Under the pieces are notes generated by a model, which saw only the letters and a program-made list of their open reading frames with translations, made no database searches and had not been told where the DNA came from. A stretch of DNA of 34,197 bases, taken from assembly GCA_021850705.1 (NCBI GenBank), contig JAJZKU010000008.1, positions 1 to 34,197 of the forward strand. Reading direction: 5' to 3'. The position numbers were made by a program, and so were the translations under genes. Of the stretch, positions 8,554-19,141 are shown one piece after another (within the stretch, counting starts at the first letter, position 1; every line of letters starts with the position of its first letter). The DNA is from Microcaldota archaeon. Its GTDB lineage: Archaea > Micrarchaeota > Micrarchaeia > Micrarchaeales > CABMGC01.

Positions 8554-8859
8554 ATGAAGTACAATAAACTGGTAAGGGACAACATACCGGAGATTATAAA
8601 GAAGGATGGAAAGAGTGCCAAGGTACATGTTGCTGATGACAATGAGTATGATAAGAGGCTAAAGGAAAAGCTTCTGGAAGAGGCAAATGAGTTTGCAGCA
8701 AGCGGAGATCCTGAGGAGCTTGCCGATGTGCTTGAAGTAGTCTATGCGATTGCGATAAACAAGGGCATCCATAAAGTGCAACTTGAATCTATGGTTCAGA
8801 AGAAGAGAAATGAGAAGGGCTCCTTTGAAAAGAGGATAGTTCTTGATGAGATACGTTAA
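8554..8859 (+). CDS. MazG-like/phosphoribosyl-ATP pyrophosphohydrolase-like protein
   Basis: MKYNKLVRDNIPEIIKKDGK, LKEKLLEEANEFAASGDPEELADVLEVVYAIA. Confidence 0.88.
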   Translation: MKYNKLVRDNIPEIIKKDGKSAKVHVADDNEYDKRLKEKLLEEANEFAASGDPEELADVLEVVYAIAINKGIHKVQLESMVQKKRNEKGSFEKRIVLDEIR

Positions 8860-9185
8860 TCCTTATCTTTATAATCAACATTGAACAATCCTAGACTTCC
8901 TTTTACTTCGAAAGGTTTTATTACAGTTATATCTGAGAGTATCCAGGCATATGCTCTGTTATACACCTTGCAACATGCCTCATTCTCATCTGATTTTATC
9001 ATAGGCCTTATATCAACAAGATTGGCAGTTGCGAATGCTCTGCCCGATATGGCTGATTTTGGATTCTTAGACGCACATAGAAGAAGTTTTCCCCTGTAAT
9101 TTGTTCTCCATGCTCTTGTCTCTATAGTCTTCCTTCCTTCAAACACGAGTGATGCCCAGGGTTCTTTGAGAGATATGGCCTTCAT
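8856..9185 (-). CDS. ASCH-domain protein
   Basis: MKAISLKEPWASLVFEGRKTIETRAWRTNYRGKLLLCASK is the typical ASCH N-terminus. Confidence 0.85.
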   Translation of the reverse strand: MKAISLKEPWASLVFEGRKTIETRAWRTNYRGKLLLCASKNPKSAISGRAFATANLVDIRPMIKSDENEACCKVYNRAYAWILSDITVIKPFEVKGSLGLFNVDYKDKD

Positions 9186-9217
9186 GATACTCTCTGATGC
9201 TCTTTTCTTATAAACAG

Positions 9218-11158
9218 TTATTTCAGCCTTTGTGAATCCAGATTCATAGGCGACCTTGACTCAACGTGCATCATGTTCCCCAGTACCCTTGAGAGATCCT
9301 CGCACTTCGATTCCTCTCCGTGCATGGTAAAGATCTTCTTTGGCGAAGGCCTTATGTTCTTGACAAAATCTATCAGCTGTCTCCTGTCACTGTGTCCTGA
9401 GAATCCTTCCACTGTCCTCACCTGCATCTTGACCCTCATCTGTTCCAACTTTCCATCCTCTCCGGGAAGGGCTATCTCCGTGACCTTGTTTTGTATCCTC
9501 CTTCCTAAGGAGTTTGCGCTGTTGTAACCTACGAAAACAAGAAGGTTCTTAGGATCCTCTGCCATCTCCTTGAAGTAGGCGAGGCTTGCTCCTCCGTTAA
9601 GCATTCCTCCGCTTGCCAGGATTACCGAGGGTCCTTTGTCAAGTATCTCGCTCTTCTCTCCCTTGGCTATCTCGAATATCTCGCTCTCGAATGGAGAGTT
9701 ATTGTTGAGTATGCGCTGCTGTACGCTGTATTTGAGGTATTCAGGATATGCAGTATGTATAGCGCTTGCCTCCAGTATCATGCCGTCAAGGTATATCGGT
9801 GCCTCCATCTTGTACTTGGGGCTGTTGTTTATGTAATTTTCAAGCACCAGCATGAGTTCCTGTGACCTTCCTACTGCGAACAGAGGTATGATTACCTTTC
9901 CGCCGTTGTTGACAGTTGCCTGTATCGCGTCTAGCAGCTCTATCTCAGACTCCTTTCTGTTCTGCGTTATGTCCCTAGGACCGCCATATGTGCTTTCTGT
10001 GAATAGCGCGTCTATCCTAGGATATCTTGTATCGGCTTCGTCAAGCAGCCTTGTGAATCCATACTTGTAATCCCCGGTAACTACGGCATTGTACATGCCC
10101 TCGCCTATGTGAAGGTGTACTGTCCCGCTTCCAAGTATATGTCCTGCATTATGGTACGTGAGCTTTATCTCGTCTGTTACGTTTGTTACCTCTCCGTAGT
10201 CCCTTGTAACCATGTGCATAAGCATAGTCCTGACGTCCTTCTCTCCGTACAATGGGGTGCCTCCGCTCTTTATCACTAGCCTTGTGTAATCGTATAGGAG
10301 CAATGCTGCAAGATCCCTTGTTGGGGGAGTGCAGTAGACAGGTCCCGTATATCCGAATTTGTATAAGTATGGGATGAAACCCATGTGGTCCATGTGGCCG
10401 TGCGTGAGTATGACAGCGTCTATATCATTTATCGTTGCGTTCATGTTAGCAACGTATGGGAATGCCTTATTCTCTCCGGCAGTATTGGCTTCTGTGCCCT
10501 TTATACCGGGTTCCGGGCTTATACCGCAGTCTATGAGTATTTTTGAATGATTGGTCTCTACAAGCATGCAGCTCCTTCCTACTTCCTTGAAACCTCCCAA
10601 TGCCGTTGCCTTTATCCACTCGCTCTTCATTATAGGCTTGTTTATCTTGTTGCCTATGCTATCCAGGAATCTCTTCCTGAATGGGCTCTCCTTGAACAGC
10701 ATGTTCCTGACCCCTTTTATCACATCGCTGTTCATAGTAGGTATTCGCAGAACTTTCGGTATCCACTTTGTATCGCTTATTATGTTGATTAGGTTTGTGC
10801 CACCCTTGCCTATTACAAGGCCTGGCTTAAGCGCTTCTATGTAAACCTCTGAGAATTCCGGTACGAAGCGTATCCCTTCCTCAGGTATACCTGCTTCTGG
10901 AGGTACAATCTCCTTTATCCTTTTCACCGCAGACTCAGGATCCATAAGTTTTGAAGATTCGCTTCTGACTATCAGCCTCTTCTTTATAGCCACTGATATG
11001 TTCCTTATTATGCTCTCGTCCTTATAAACAAAGGAAACGTTGTTAACGTAGACGGCTACATCAGGGCCTTCAAAGTCCACCTTTGTGACGCCGGCGTCTG
11101 CAGGCATCAGCCTTCTCACTTCTTCCAATAAGTCTTTGTTCGTTGTTTCTTCTGACAC
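9218..11158 (-). CDS. KH-domain beta-CASP metallo-beta-lactamase RNase (aCPSF1/FttA family)
   Basis: N-terminal KH-like GLVIGKGGTNL, metal site LTHGHMDHMG, beta-CASP segments, C-terminal FSGHSDRRQL and MHGEE. Confidence 0.95.
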   Translation of the reverse strand: MSEETTNKDLLEEVRRLMPADAGVTKVDFEGPDVAVYVNNVSFVYKDESIIRNISVAIKKRLIVRSESSKLMDPESAVKRIKEIVPPEAGIPEEGIRFVPEFSEVYIEALKPGLVIGKGGTNLINIISDTKWIPKVLRIPTMNSDVIKGVRNMLFKESPFRKRFLDSIGNKINKPIMKSEWIKATALGGFKEVGRSCMLVETNHSKILIDCGISPEPGIKGTEANTAGENKAFPYVANMNATINDIDAVILTHGHMDHMGFIPYLYKFGYTGPVYCTPPTRDLAALLLYDYTRLVIKSGGTPLYGEKDVRTMLMHMVTRDYGEVTNVTDEIKLTYHNAGHILGSGTVHLHIGEGMYNAVVTGDYKYGFTRLLDEADTRYPRIDALFTESTYGGPRDITQNRKESEIELLDAIQATVNNGGKVIIPLFAVGRSQELMLVLENYINNSPKYKMEAPIYLDGMILEASAIHTAYPEYLKYSVQQRILNNNSPFESEIFEIAKGEKSEILDKGPSVILASGGMLNGGASLAYFKEMAEDPKNLLVFVGYNSANSLGRRIQNKVTEIALPGEDGKLEQMRVKMQVRTVEGFSGHSDRRQLIDFVKNIRPSPKKIFTMHGEESKCEDLSRVLGNMMHVESRSPMNLDSQRLK

Positions 11159-11195
11159 TTAACCACAAGAAATGTAATTAGAAATTTTGTTATTT

Positions 11196-11837
11196 TTACG
11201 CGGCTTTGGAGATCTTCTCAATCTCATCCTTCGTATACTCCTTGTACCCCTTCTTTGTTATAGAGATTATTTTCATGTTCCCGCCAGTCGCCGAATCCCT
11301 TCTCATCGCTATACTCAGTGCTCTTGCAACATGCTTTACGCCTTCCTGAACGCTTATCTTTTCCTGATATACGCTTTCAAGGTAGCCGAGTGCTGTTAAT
11401 GAGCCGCTGCCAGTGCTTGTGTATTGGCTCTCTTTTGTATACCCGCCAAGAGGATCCATGTCATAAAGCTCTGGAGTGCCATTTGTGAAGCCCGCCATTA
11501 TCAGCTGTACCATGAATGGATACATCTTGTTCTCCTGAAGCACTATAGAAAGCAGTGATGTCGCTGCCCTTGGTGATAGGCTCTTCTTCTCCTCCATCGC
11601 GTATATCTGATCCTGTGCCGATACAAGCTTTATCAAGTATTCTGCATCGCCTACGCCACCTGCTATTGTCATTGCAAGCGTATCATTTATCCTATAGACC
11701 TTTACGGCTTCCTGAGTTGCTATGAATGTATCCATGGTAGCTCTTGAATCTGCTCCAACCACTACTCCATCCTCGCATATCACACCGACAGTAGTAGTGC
11801 CCTTTTTCATCTTCTCATAAATTGACTTTTGATCCAT
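11196..11837 (-). CDS. psmB: Proteasome beta subunit
   Basis: Short propeptide MDQKSIYEKMKKG then TTTVGVICEDGVVVGADSRAT; TSTGSGSLTALGYLE. Confidence 0.95.
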   Translation of the reverse strand: MDQKSIYEKMKKGTTTVGVICEDGVVVGADSRATMDTFIATQEAVKVYRINDTLAMTIAGGVGDAEYLIKLVSAQDQIYAMEEKKSLSPRAATSLLSIVLQENKMYPFMVQLIMAGFTNGTPELYDMDPLGGYTKESQYTSTGSGSLTALGYLESVYQEKISVQEGVKHVARALSIAMRRDSATGGNMKIISITKKGYKEYTKDEIEKISKAA

Positions 11838-11890
11838 TACAAAACCTACATAAAGTACAGATTAGAGGAATATAAAAACAAAATAAAATT

Positions 11891-12133
11891 CTATATTATA
11901 AGACTACCATTACCTATAAAATACTTGCTATTTTCTGTTGACTCGCCATATGCAAAGTCGTGATGCTTGTCAGTTATCTTTACCTTGTAGACCTTTCCTA
12001 TCCTGGTCTTCTGATTCTTGACGAAGACAACAAAATTGTTGATTCTTCCCATTCCTTCGCCCTGAGGGCTCTTTGCAGAAACCCTCATATCATATATCTG
12101 TCCCACTTCAAGTTCATTCATGTTTGTATCCAT
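11891..12133 (-). CDS. TRAM-domain RNA-binding protein
   Basis: VGQIYDMRVSAKSPQGEGMGRINNFVVFVKNQKTRIGKVYKVKITD. Confidence 0.9.
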   Translation of the reverse strand: MDTNMNELEVGQIYDMRVSAKSPQGEGMGRINNFVVFVKNQKTRIGKVYKVKITDKHHDFAYGESTENSKYFIGNGSLII

Positions 12134-12266
12134 CCTACCAACCCTGTTAAATATAATTGGTCGCTAATTAACCAGGGATCCCATCCGATATGGAGTATCT
12201 CGTATCGCCTATTTAAACCTTTTCTCCAGTTTGTGTGGATGACGATGCGCATTTACAGTCGTTCCG

Positions 12267-14516
12267 CTATTTCTTTGTAAAGGTTATGTTTGAGATACCG
12301 AACGTCAGGCCCTGTACCTGGGTCTGGAATGTGGAGTTAGGCTGGTAGAAGGAAAGCTGATCGAATCCCTGCTCCAGAGTTGTATTTAATGCATAGTGTT
12401 TGTCACGTGTTCCCAGAGTTATATTTTCAGCACGATTATTGTTAAGGTATGCGTACATGTCTGTGTTACCGTTGTAGGTTGTTGCATTGAATCCTATAGT
12501 TACATTTGTAGTGTTAGGGGCATATATTACCAGACTCCTGTAATTGCTCCCTATCCACATGTTTGACAAGGAGCTGTATTGAGGCTGGCTGCATATGGTG
12601 GAATAATAGCATGCAACTGCACCTGAAACCCACTGTGTCGATCCTACAGGATATGCAACTATGGATTTGCCAGCGTGCTTGGATATTGCAGCTTTTGTAG
12701 AGAATATGAATGTTGAATTTGTTGCAGCACCTTGTCCGAATATAGATGTCAGATAGTTGTACAATATTGCTTGCGCAGTATTGTTATATGCAGACCTGAT
12801 AACCGTTACAAAACTTGTATTGTACAACGCAAGAAACAGGATCGTCTCATTCGTCACATTCTCGTTTACAGGAGAGGCATATTCCAAGGTTGGGGAATAT
12901 TGGAGGGTTAGTGCCTGCTCGGATAGAGGTATCAGCGAAACTGATAGTGCCTGACTTGAATTTGACCTGCTTGTGTACCCTCCTATAAGCGGTTTCTTTG
13001 TCGCTGTCACATAATAGGTTTCCATGCCTGTGAACTCTGCAGGCAGATTTCCGCCTTGGGGCAGTGAAGGAAGCATTAATACTGATGAATTGCCTGTGGT
13101 GTTCCCTATGGCATAATATGCGGAGGGTATTGTTGCATTCATGTATAATTGCGATGATGCAGATGGGACGGCTATGCCTGCATACTCTATCAGAATTATT
13201 ATTCCGATTATTGCAGTATAGAGCAGCTTTTTCTTCTCGTCCTTGTTCTCCGTTATTTTGACGAAGCCCATCGCTGCCATTATGGCTATTGCTATAGTAA
13301 CTATCATGTCAAATCTTCCTGGCTCCCTTATTATGTTAAGATAAGGGATGTGAAGATATAACGAGTACAGAGTAGGTATTCCGGTAACGGTATTGTATAT
13401 CTGCACATACGGCCCCAAGGCAAGGAGCACATATATGGCAAATATGATTATCCAGAATATTGAATTCTTCAGTTTGTTGCTCTTGTAATCGTATAATATG
13501 CCTATTACCATCAATATGAGGACTGAATATCCTATGTAGGATACTCTCTCCCCTACATTCATTGCAAATGAGACTCCTTGATATGTTAGGGAGTATAGTT
13601 GGTTTGCATATGATAGAGATATGCCATGGAAGAATGGATTATAGTAGCTTGGCAGGAAGAAGGAGAGTGCGTTGTCGCTCCATTGGAGATTGTCATATAG
13701 CGCAGACTGCTGTGATGCTACTGAGAAAGCGGATTTCAGATGAGGTGCCATCGCTATCAGAAATGGAGAGAATAGGATGGCTATTGCGGCCACCATTATG
13801 CCGAGGTTTATTGCAGCCTGCTTCTTGTTGACCTCTTTTCTCTTTATTATCAGTAGCAGGATCACTGCAATTATTGCAAAGAGGAACAGCATTATCCCCT
13901 GCTCTATGTCTCCAACAAAAGTAAGCAGGATGAAACTTATTGCTGCAAATACCGGATATCTTTTCTTGCTCTCAAACATGCTTTTTATAAGAAAGAGTAT
14001 GAATAGAGGTACAAATTCTATGAGTGTCCAGTCAAGGTGACCCTGTGCCTGTGCTATGTGCATAGGGCTGAATGCAAAGATCAGACCTGCTATAAATGAG
14101 GCATATTTATTTCCTGTAATATAATATGCCAGCATATACATGAACAACCCTGAGAGGGCGAATGCTGTGAAGAATAATACATTGTAGGCAAATGCCGAGC
14201 TAATCTGTTGCAGAGGCCATGTGACAAGCCCTGCGATAGGGGACATGGTCTGAGTTACAAAGTTTGCCCCGACAGGATAGTATAACAGATTTGTGAAATA
14301 CGGGGACGTGTGAAGGACAAATAAAGAATATGGCACCCACCAGAGATTGAACATAGACTGGAAGACATCACCATACCCTCTTGGCACTGCTGTGGTTATG
14401 TTGATTGCCAGATACCAGAAGAGCACAAGCGCTATGGCAAGATATATCAGAAATAGTTTGTATTCAAACGTATATCTTTTGAGCACGTCTTTTAAGTTCT
14501 TGTAATTAACCTCCAT
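12267..14516 (-). CDS. Multi-TM membrane protein, GT-C glycosyltransferase-like
   Basis: Many TM helices and a C-terminal N-x-S/T-rich extracytoplasmic domain; ORF track extends to 14615 but the ATG at 14516 (MEVNYKNLKD) avoids overlap with the divergent gene. Confidence 0.72.
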   Translation of the reverse strand: MEVNYKNLKDVLKRYTFEYKLFLIYLAIALVLFWYLAINITTAVPRGYGDVFQSMFNLWWVPYSLFVLHTSPYFTNLLYYPVGANFVTQTMSPIAGLVTWPLQQISSAFAYNVLFFTAFALSGLFMYMLAYYITGNKYASFIAGLIFAFSPMHIAQAQGHLDWTLIEFVPLFILFLIKSMFESKKRYPVFAAISFILLTFVGDIEQGIMLFLFAIIAVILLLIIKRKEVNKKQAAINLGIMVAAIAILFSPFLIAMAPHLKSAFSVASQQSALYDNLQWSDNALSFFLPSYYNPFFHGISLSYANQLYSLTYQGVSFAMNVGERVSYIGYSVLILMVIGILYDYKSNKLKNSIFWIIIFAIYVLLALGPYVQIYNTVTGIPTLYSLYLHIPYLNIIREPGRFDMIVTIAIAIMAAMGFVKITENKDEKKKLLYTAIIGIIILIEYAGIAVPSASSQLYMNATIPSAYYAIGNTTGNSSVLMLPSLPQGGNLPAEFTGMETYYVTATKKPLIGGYTSRSNSSQALSVSLIPLSEQALTLQYSPTLEYASPVNENVTNETILFLALYNTSFVTVIRSAYNNTAQAILYNYLTSIFGQGAATNSTFIFSTKAAISKHAGKSIVAYPVGSTQWVSGAVACYYSTICSQPQYSSLSNMWIGSNYRSLVIYAPNTTNVTIGFNATTYNGNTDMYAYLNNNRAENITLGTRDKHYALNTTLEQGFDQLSFYQPNSTFQTQVQGLTFGISNITFTKK

Positions 14517-14624
14517 GTTAACCAGATGCGAATCAATAGAATTAAGGATTAATTTACATGATAAGTTATAAAATCTTACTAATATATTCTGGTGTGCAAT
14601 GTTCTTGCATTTCAAAGGTATTTC

Positions 14625-16250
14625 ATGCCGGATGAAGAAAAACTGAAAGAAGAGCTCGGTGTTGGTGGAGAAACCGTTAAGAATTTCTCAGCCATGTTTA
14701 CCGGGACTGTGGCGAGTATACTGGTAAGCCTAGTCATATACATATCTATTGCCAGGCTTTTGGGACCAGCTAACTATGGAGTGTATACGTTTGCATTCGG
14801 ATTTGGAAACCTTGCCGTAGGATTGTTCGGAGGTTTCGGAATAGGGAATTATCTTGTTAAGAACATTACAGAAGCAAGGACAATGCGAGAGGGCAGGCTT
14901 CTGGACAGTATCCTTGCCAGCGGGTATACGGTGATAATGACAATAACCATAGTGCTTATGGTAATTGGCATACTTATCAGCAGCAGCATATCCGCCATAT
15001 CTCTGAACAGCAGCACTGATTACTTGCTTCTGATAATAGCAGTAATTGCCATATTCTTCGGAACCATTGAAGCTGTTTCGGAAAATGCGCTCGTAGGTTT
15101 CGGAAAATCAAATATTGCAGTCGCAACAATGGTGGGATCCGATTTTGTATGGCTTTTTGTAGGCGTAGGGTTGATAATTCTCGGTTATGGGGTTCTCGGA
15201 GCGCTCATAGGTCTGCTACTTGACAACATAGTAGGGTCCTTAGCTGCAGTTTATTTTGTTGTGAAGGAGAAACACAAGTATGGCGCTAAAGGATTCAGAT
15301 TTGCTACTAAACAGGAAATATATGATACTGTAAAGTTTTCGGCTCCGATAGGAATGAAAAACCTTGTAAGTGTAGGCATATCTAATTTTGCAATTGTGCT
15401 TTTGGGATTTTACGTCACGAAGAGCATACTTGGAGACTATGGAGTAGCGATGATGGGTTTTGCATTCGTATCAGCTTTTTATGGAAATGTAACGCACGTG
15501 ATGCTGCAATCCTTTTCAAAAGCAAGGAAGTCAAAGGAGAAGGCGGATCTCAATAAGACTTATGGGCTTACTCTTAAGTATTCCCTCATACTTGTTCTGC
15601 CTATTTTTGTGTATATGATACTCTTTGCAAGGCAGGGAGTCTACCTTATCTTCTCGCATAGTTATGTCAATGCGCCACTTTACCTCAGCTTGATGGTAAT
15701 AGGAGTTTTCATAAATACAATATCGATCTATCTGTCAACCCTCTTCATCTCTGAAAGCAAAACTGCTAAAGTCTTCAAATATTCAGTTATATCTGCAATA
15801 GTGCAGTTTATTCTGCTTGTACTGCTTGTTCCTTATTTTGTCCGCTACTTAGGTCCTGTCGAAGGACCGATAGCGAGCATACTTTCCATATTCATAATAG
15901 GAAGTGCTGTTAATGACATGCTTTACATAAGAGGCACTGGAAAGATGCTCTTCTTCAGCATAAGCAGGGCAAGAGTTTACAGGGTACTTTTTGCAAATGT
16001 ATTGCTTGGAGTTATAACAGCGCTTGTGCTGTTGATAACAAATAGTGAATGGATAATGTTTTTAGGCGCTGTCGTACTGATATTAGTATATCCGATGCTT
16101 TTGGCATTGCTGAAAATAGTTGATAGAGGGGATATAGAAAAGATAAGAGGATTTGCGCATATGCTTAAATTGATAGGAAGACCTATAGTATGGTTCTTAA
16201 GATACACAGACTTTTTTATAATCAAGATATGGGGTAACGATGCAATATAA
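14625..16250 (+). CDS. Polysaccharide flippase-like (MOP/Wzx superfamily) membrane protein
   Basis: FSAMFTGTVASILVSLVIYISIARLLGPANYGVYTFAFGFGNLAVGLFGGFGIGNYLVKNI; ORF track start 14592, ATG 14625 preferred. Confidence 0.85.
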   Translation: MPDEEKLKEELGVGGETVKNFSAMFTGTVASILVSLVIYISIARLLGPANYGVYTFAFGFGNLAVGLFGGFGIGNYLVKNITEARTMREGRLLDSILASGYTVIMTITIVLMVIGILISSSISAISLNSSTDYLLLIIAVIAIFFGTIEAVSENALVGFGKSNIAVATMVGSDFVWLFVGVGLIILGYGVLGALIGLLLDNIVGSLAAVYFVVKEKHKYGAKGFRFATKQEIYDTVKFSAPIGMKNLVSVGISNFAIVLLGFYVTKSILGDYGVAMMGFAFVSAFYGNVTHVMLQSFSKARKSKEKADLNKTYGLTLKYSLILVLPIFVYMILFARQGVYLIFSHSYVNAPLYLSLMVIGVFINTISIYLSTLFISESKTAKVFKYSVISAIVQFILLVLLVPYFVRYLGPVEGPIASILSIFIIGSAVNDMLYIRGTGKMLFFSISRARVYRVLFANVLLGVITALVLLITNSEWIMFLGAVVLILVYPMLLALLKIVDRGDIEKIRGFAHMLKLIGRPIVWFLRYTDFFIIKIWGNDAI

Positions 16251-16944
16251 AGAATTCACGGTTATTTTGCCGACGCTTAACGAAGGCAGAAATATACCGG
16301 AGCTGATCTCTAATCTCAAGAAGAGATATAGGGAGATAGAAATAATAGTGGCAGACGATGGATCTAAAGACAATACCATAGACGAAGCCATCCGCATGAA
16401 CAAGAAGTACGGTAACGTTAAGGTAATAGACAGGAAGAAGATGGGAAGGGAAAAGGGACTTACAGCGAGCGTTATAGACGGCATAAAAAGGAGCAGGACC
16501 AAGTACGTAATAGTCATGGATGCCGACTTGCAGCATCCGTATCAGGTTGTCGGGAAGATAGCAGATAGGCTTCTTGATGGTGATAAGATAGCCGTAGGTA
16601 TAAGGGCAGAGGTTGAGAACTGGCCGTTTTACAGGAAATTTGTTTCGAAGAGCCTGATAATAATAGGGTACGCCGTACTCTTCTTACGCAGATCCCAGTC
16701 ATGCGGAGACATCTTCTCAGGATTCTTCGGTGTCGATAGAGAATTCTTCATGAATGTGTATTCCAGAAACAAGAACAGGTTTGTAGGGAGAGGATTCAAG
16801 GTACTCTATGACCTATTGAAGTGCGTAAAGAGGGATAGTATACAGGTATCTGATGTACCTTATGTATTCAAGAATAGGAAGTTTGGAGAATCGAAGGCAG
16901 GAGCTAAGCAGGTTCTTGATCTGCTAAAATCATTTGCTAGCTGA
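16240..16944 (+). CDS. Family 2 glycosyltransferase (dolichol-phosphate mannosyltransferase-like)
   Basis: FTVILPTLNEGRNIPELI, IIVADDGSKDNT, VIVMDADLQHPYQVV. Confidence 0.93.
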   Translation: MQYKEFTVILPTLNEGRNIPELISNLKKRYREIEIIVADDGSKDNTIDEAIRMNKKYGNVKVIDRKKMGREKGLTASVIDGIKRSRTKYVIVMDADLQHPYQVVGKIADRLLDGDKIAVGIRAEVENWPFYRKFVSKSLIIIGYAVLFLRRSQSCGDIFSGFFGVDREFFMNVYSRNKNRFVGRGFKVLYDLLKCVKRDSIQVSDVPYVFKNRKFGESKAGAKQVLDLLKSFAS

Positions 16945-18534
16945 TCTGTTTGCTGCCTCTTTGACAAAGCTTACAAACAGCGGTGCAGGATTTTCGAGCC
17001 TTGATTTAAGCTCTGGATGTGACTGGGTGCCTATTCCAAAACCACTCTTCCATTCTATAAATTCGACAAGGTCTTCCTTGGGATTTGTCCCTGCTATTAC
17101 AAGGCCTTTGTTCTTCATCGCCTGCCTGTACCTGTTGTTGAATTCGTACCTGTGCCTGTGTCTTTCTGATATTTTCTTTTTTGAATATGCATTATAGGAA
17201 TATGTATTTGGAGAGAGTGTGCATCCGTATGCGCCAAGGCGCATAGTTCCTCCCTTGGTCTTGATGCCGCGCTGCCACTCTATGATGTCTATCACTTTAT
17301 ATTTTGTCTTTGGATTCATCTCTGTGGAATTTGCACCCTTCATCCCGCATGCGTTCCTTGCATACTCGACAGCCATAAGCTGCATGCCTAGACAGAGCCC
17401 AAGGAATGGGGTCTGATTTTCCCTTGCGTATTCTATTGCGTTTATCATGCCTTCTGTGCCTCTCTTGCCGAATCCTCCCGGAACTATTATGCCATCAAGC
17501 CTTGAAAGGCGCTTTATGCTGTCCTTCTTCTCAAGGTCTGTAGATTCTACCCAGTCTATGTTTACACGCACATTGTTGAAAGCACCTGCGTGTATCAAAG
17601 CTTCGCGCAGGCTTGCATAAGAGTCCTTCAGGTCGGTGTACTTTCCTACAACTCCGATATTCACCTTGCCATCAGGATTTCTGATCTTATCTGTCATGTT
17701 TTCCCAGGCATTAAGTTTCTTCTTGTTTATCCTGCCTGAAAGACCCAGATCCTTTAACAGGATTTTGTCCAGTCCCTGATCCATAAAGTGGAGTGGTAAA
17801 TGGTATATAGTATAGTCATCGGAGTCGTCTATCACTCTCTCATGTTCTAGATTTGAGAAGAGAGATATCTTTTCCTTTGCCTTTTTCTCGAGCGGAGCTT
17901 TTGATCTGCATATTACTACGTTTGGGGAGATGCCTACCTGCTGCAGCTGCCTGAGTCCTATCTGCGTGGGCTTTGTCTTCTGCTCGCCGACAACATCCAG
18001 CGCAGGCACATATGTAAGACATACAAAGGTAACGTCGTGATTGGTTGCGAACTGCCTCATTGCTTCGGTAAAGTAGCTGTTCTCTATGTCCCCTACCGTT
18101 CCCCCTACCTCTATTACAAGAACGTCAGGATCCTTCTTCTTGTAGATGTTTTCTATATTGGCTATTACCTCGTTGGTAAGATGGGGGATTATCTGGACAT
18201 CCTCTCCCAAGAAGCCCCCTTTCCTCTCCTTGGTTACAAGTTTTGAGAATAGCTTGCCCCCTGTTATTGAAAGGTCTCCAGTAAGATCCTTGTTTAGGAA
18301 GCGTTCATAAAGGCCGAAGTCCATGTCCACCTCGCTTTTGTCATCAAGTACGAAGACCTCCCCGTGCCTGTAGGGATTCATTGTGCCGCAATCATAATTC
18401 AAGTATCCGTCGAACTTTACCGGTAAAACCTTGAGATCGTAAAAATCGAGCATCTTCATTATCGCAGATGTTACCGCTCCTTTGCCCAGGCCGCTCATCA
18501 GCAAACCTAACACAACGATATACTTCGGAGGCAT
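16930..18534 (-). CDS. pyrG: CTP synthase
   Basis: MPPKYIVVLGLLMSGLGKG, KFDGYLNYDCGTMNPYRHGEVFVLDD, GTVGDIE, GGFGKRGTEG, FLGLCLGMQ; ORF track start 18573. Confidence 0.96.
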   Translation of the reverse strand: MPPKYIVVLGLLMSGLGKGAVTSAIMKMLDFYDLKVLPVKFDGYLNYDCGTMNPYRHGEVFVLDDKSEVDMDFGLYERFLNKDLTGDLSITGGKLFSKLVTKERKGGFLGEDVQIIPHLTNEVIANIENIYKKKDPDVLVIEVGGTVGDIENSYFTEAMRQFATNHDVTFVCLTYVPALDVVGEQKTKPTQIGLRQLQQVGISPNVVICRSKAPLEKKAKEKISLFSNLEHERVIDDSDDYTIYHLPLHFMDQGLDKILLKDLGLSGRINKKKLNAWENMTDKIRNPDGKVNIGVVGKYTDLKDSYASLREALIHAGAFNNVRVNIDWVESTDLEKKDSIKRLSRLDGIIVPGGFGKRGTEGMINAIEYARENQTPFLGLCLGMQLMAVEYARNACGMKGANSTEMNPKTKYKVIDIIEWQRGIKTKGGTMRLGAYGCTLSPNTYSYNAYSKKKISERHRHRYEFNNRYRQAMKNKGLVIAGTNPKEDLVEFIEWKSGFGIGTQSHPELKSRLENPAPLFVSFVKEAANRSASK

Positions 18535-18619
18535 GATAGATTTGTCCTGGAAAACATTATATATGCTCCGCAATGGAACGTTTTATTAAATTTCATAACT
18601 ATAAGTCGGATGTGATTTT

Positions 18620-19141
18620 ATGAATGTAAAGATAGGAGATGAAGCTCCGAAGAAGGTGAATGCTTTTCTAGAGATACCCAAGGGTTCGAACATAAAGTAC
18701 GAGTATGACGAAAAGAACGAGGTTATAAAAGTGGACAGGATACTTCACACATCTATGGTTTATCCTTACAATTATGGATTTGTACCTGAGACTCTTGGAG
18801 AGGATGATGACCCTCTTGATATAATGGTCATAACCTCGAGCTCATTCGCTCCTGGAACGATAGTGAAGGTGAAGCCGATAGGAGTATTGTTGATGAAAGA
18901 TGAAGAAGGTATAGACACAAAGGTTATGGCAGTCCCTGTTGAGAAGATAGATCCTTCTTCTAAGAACATAAATGATATCAAGGACCTTGATGAACACACA
19001 AAGGAGATGATAGCACACTTCTTCTCTTACTACAAGAGCATAGAGCCTGGAAAGTGGGCCAAGACGGAAGGATGGAAAGGTGCTGAAGAAGCATATAAAT
19101 TCATAGAGAAGGCGCTTGACAGGGCAGCCAAAGAAGAGTGA
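18620..19141 (+). CDS. ppa: Inorganic pyrophosphatase (family I)
   Basis: FLEIPKGSNIKYEYDEKN, YPYNYGFVPETLGEDDDPLDIMV. Confidence 0.96.
   Translation: MNVKIGDEAPKKVNAFLEIPKGSNIKYEYDEKNEVIKVDRILHTSMVYPYNYGFVPETLGEDDDPLDIMVITSSSFAPGTIVKVKPIGVLLMKDEEGIDTKVMAVPVEKIDPSSKNINDIKDLDEHTKEMIAHFFSYYKSIEPGKWAKTEGWKGAEEAYKFIEKALDRAAKEE

Noticed and set aside
14517-14615. N-terminal extension of the GT-C-like ORF up to 14615
   Set aside because: It would overlap the divergent flippase start, and the extension (MKCKNIAHQNILVRFYN...) lacks coding character; the ATG at 14516 is preferred.
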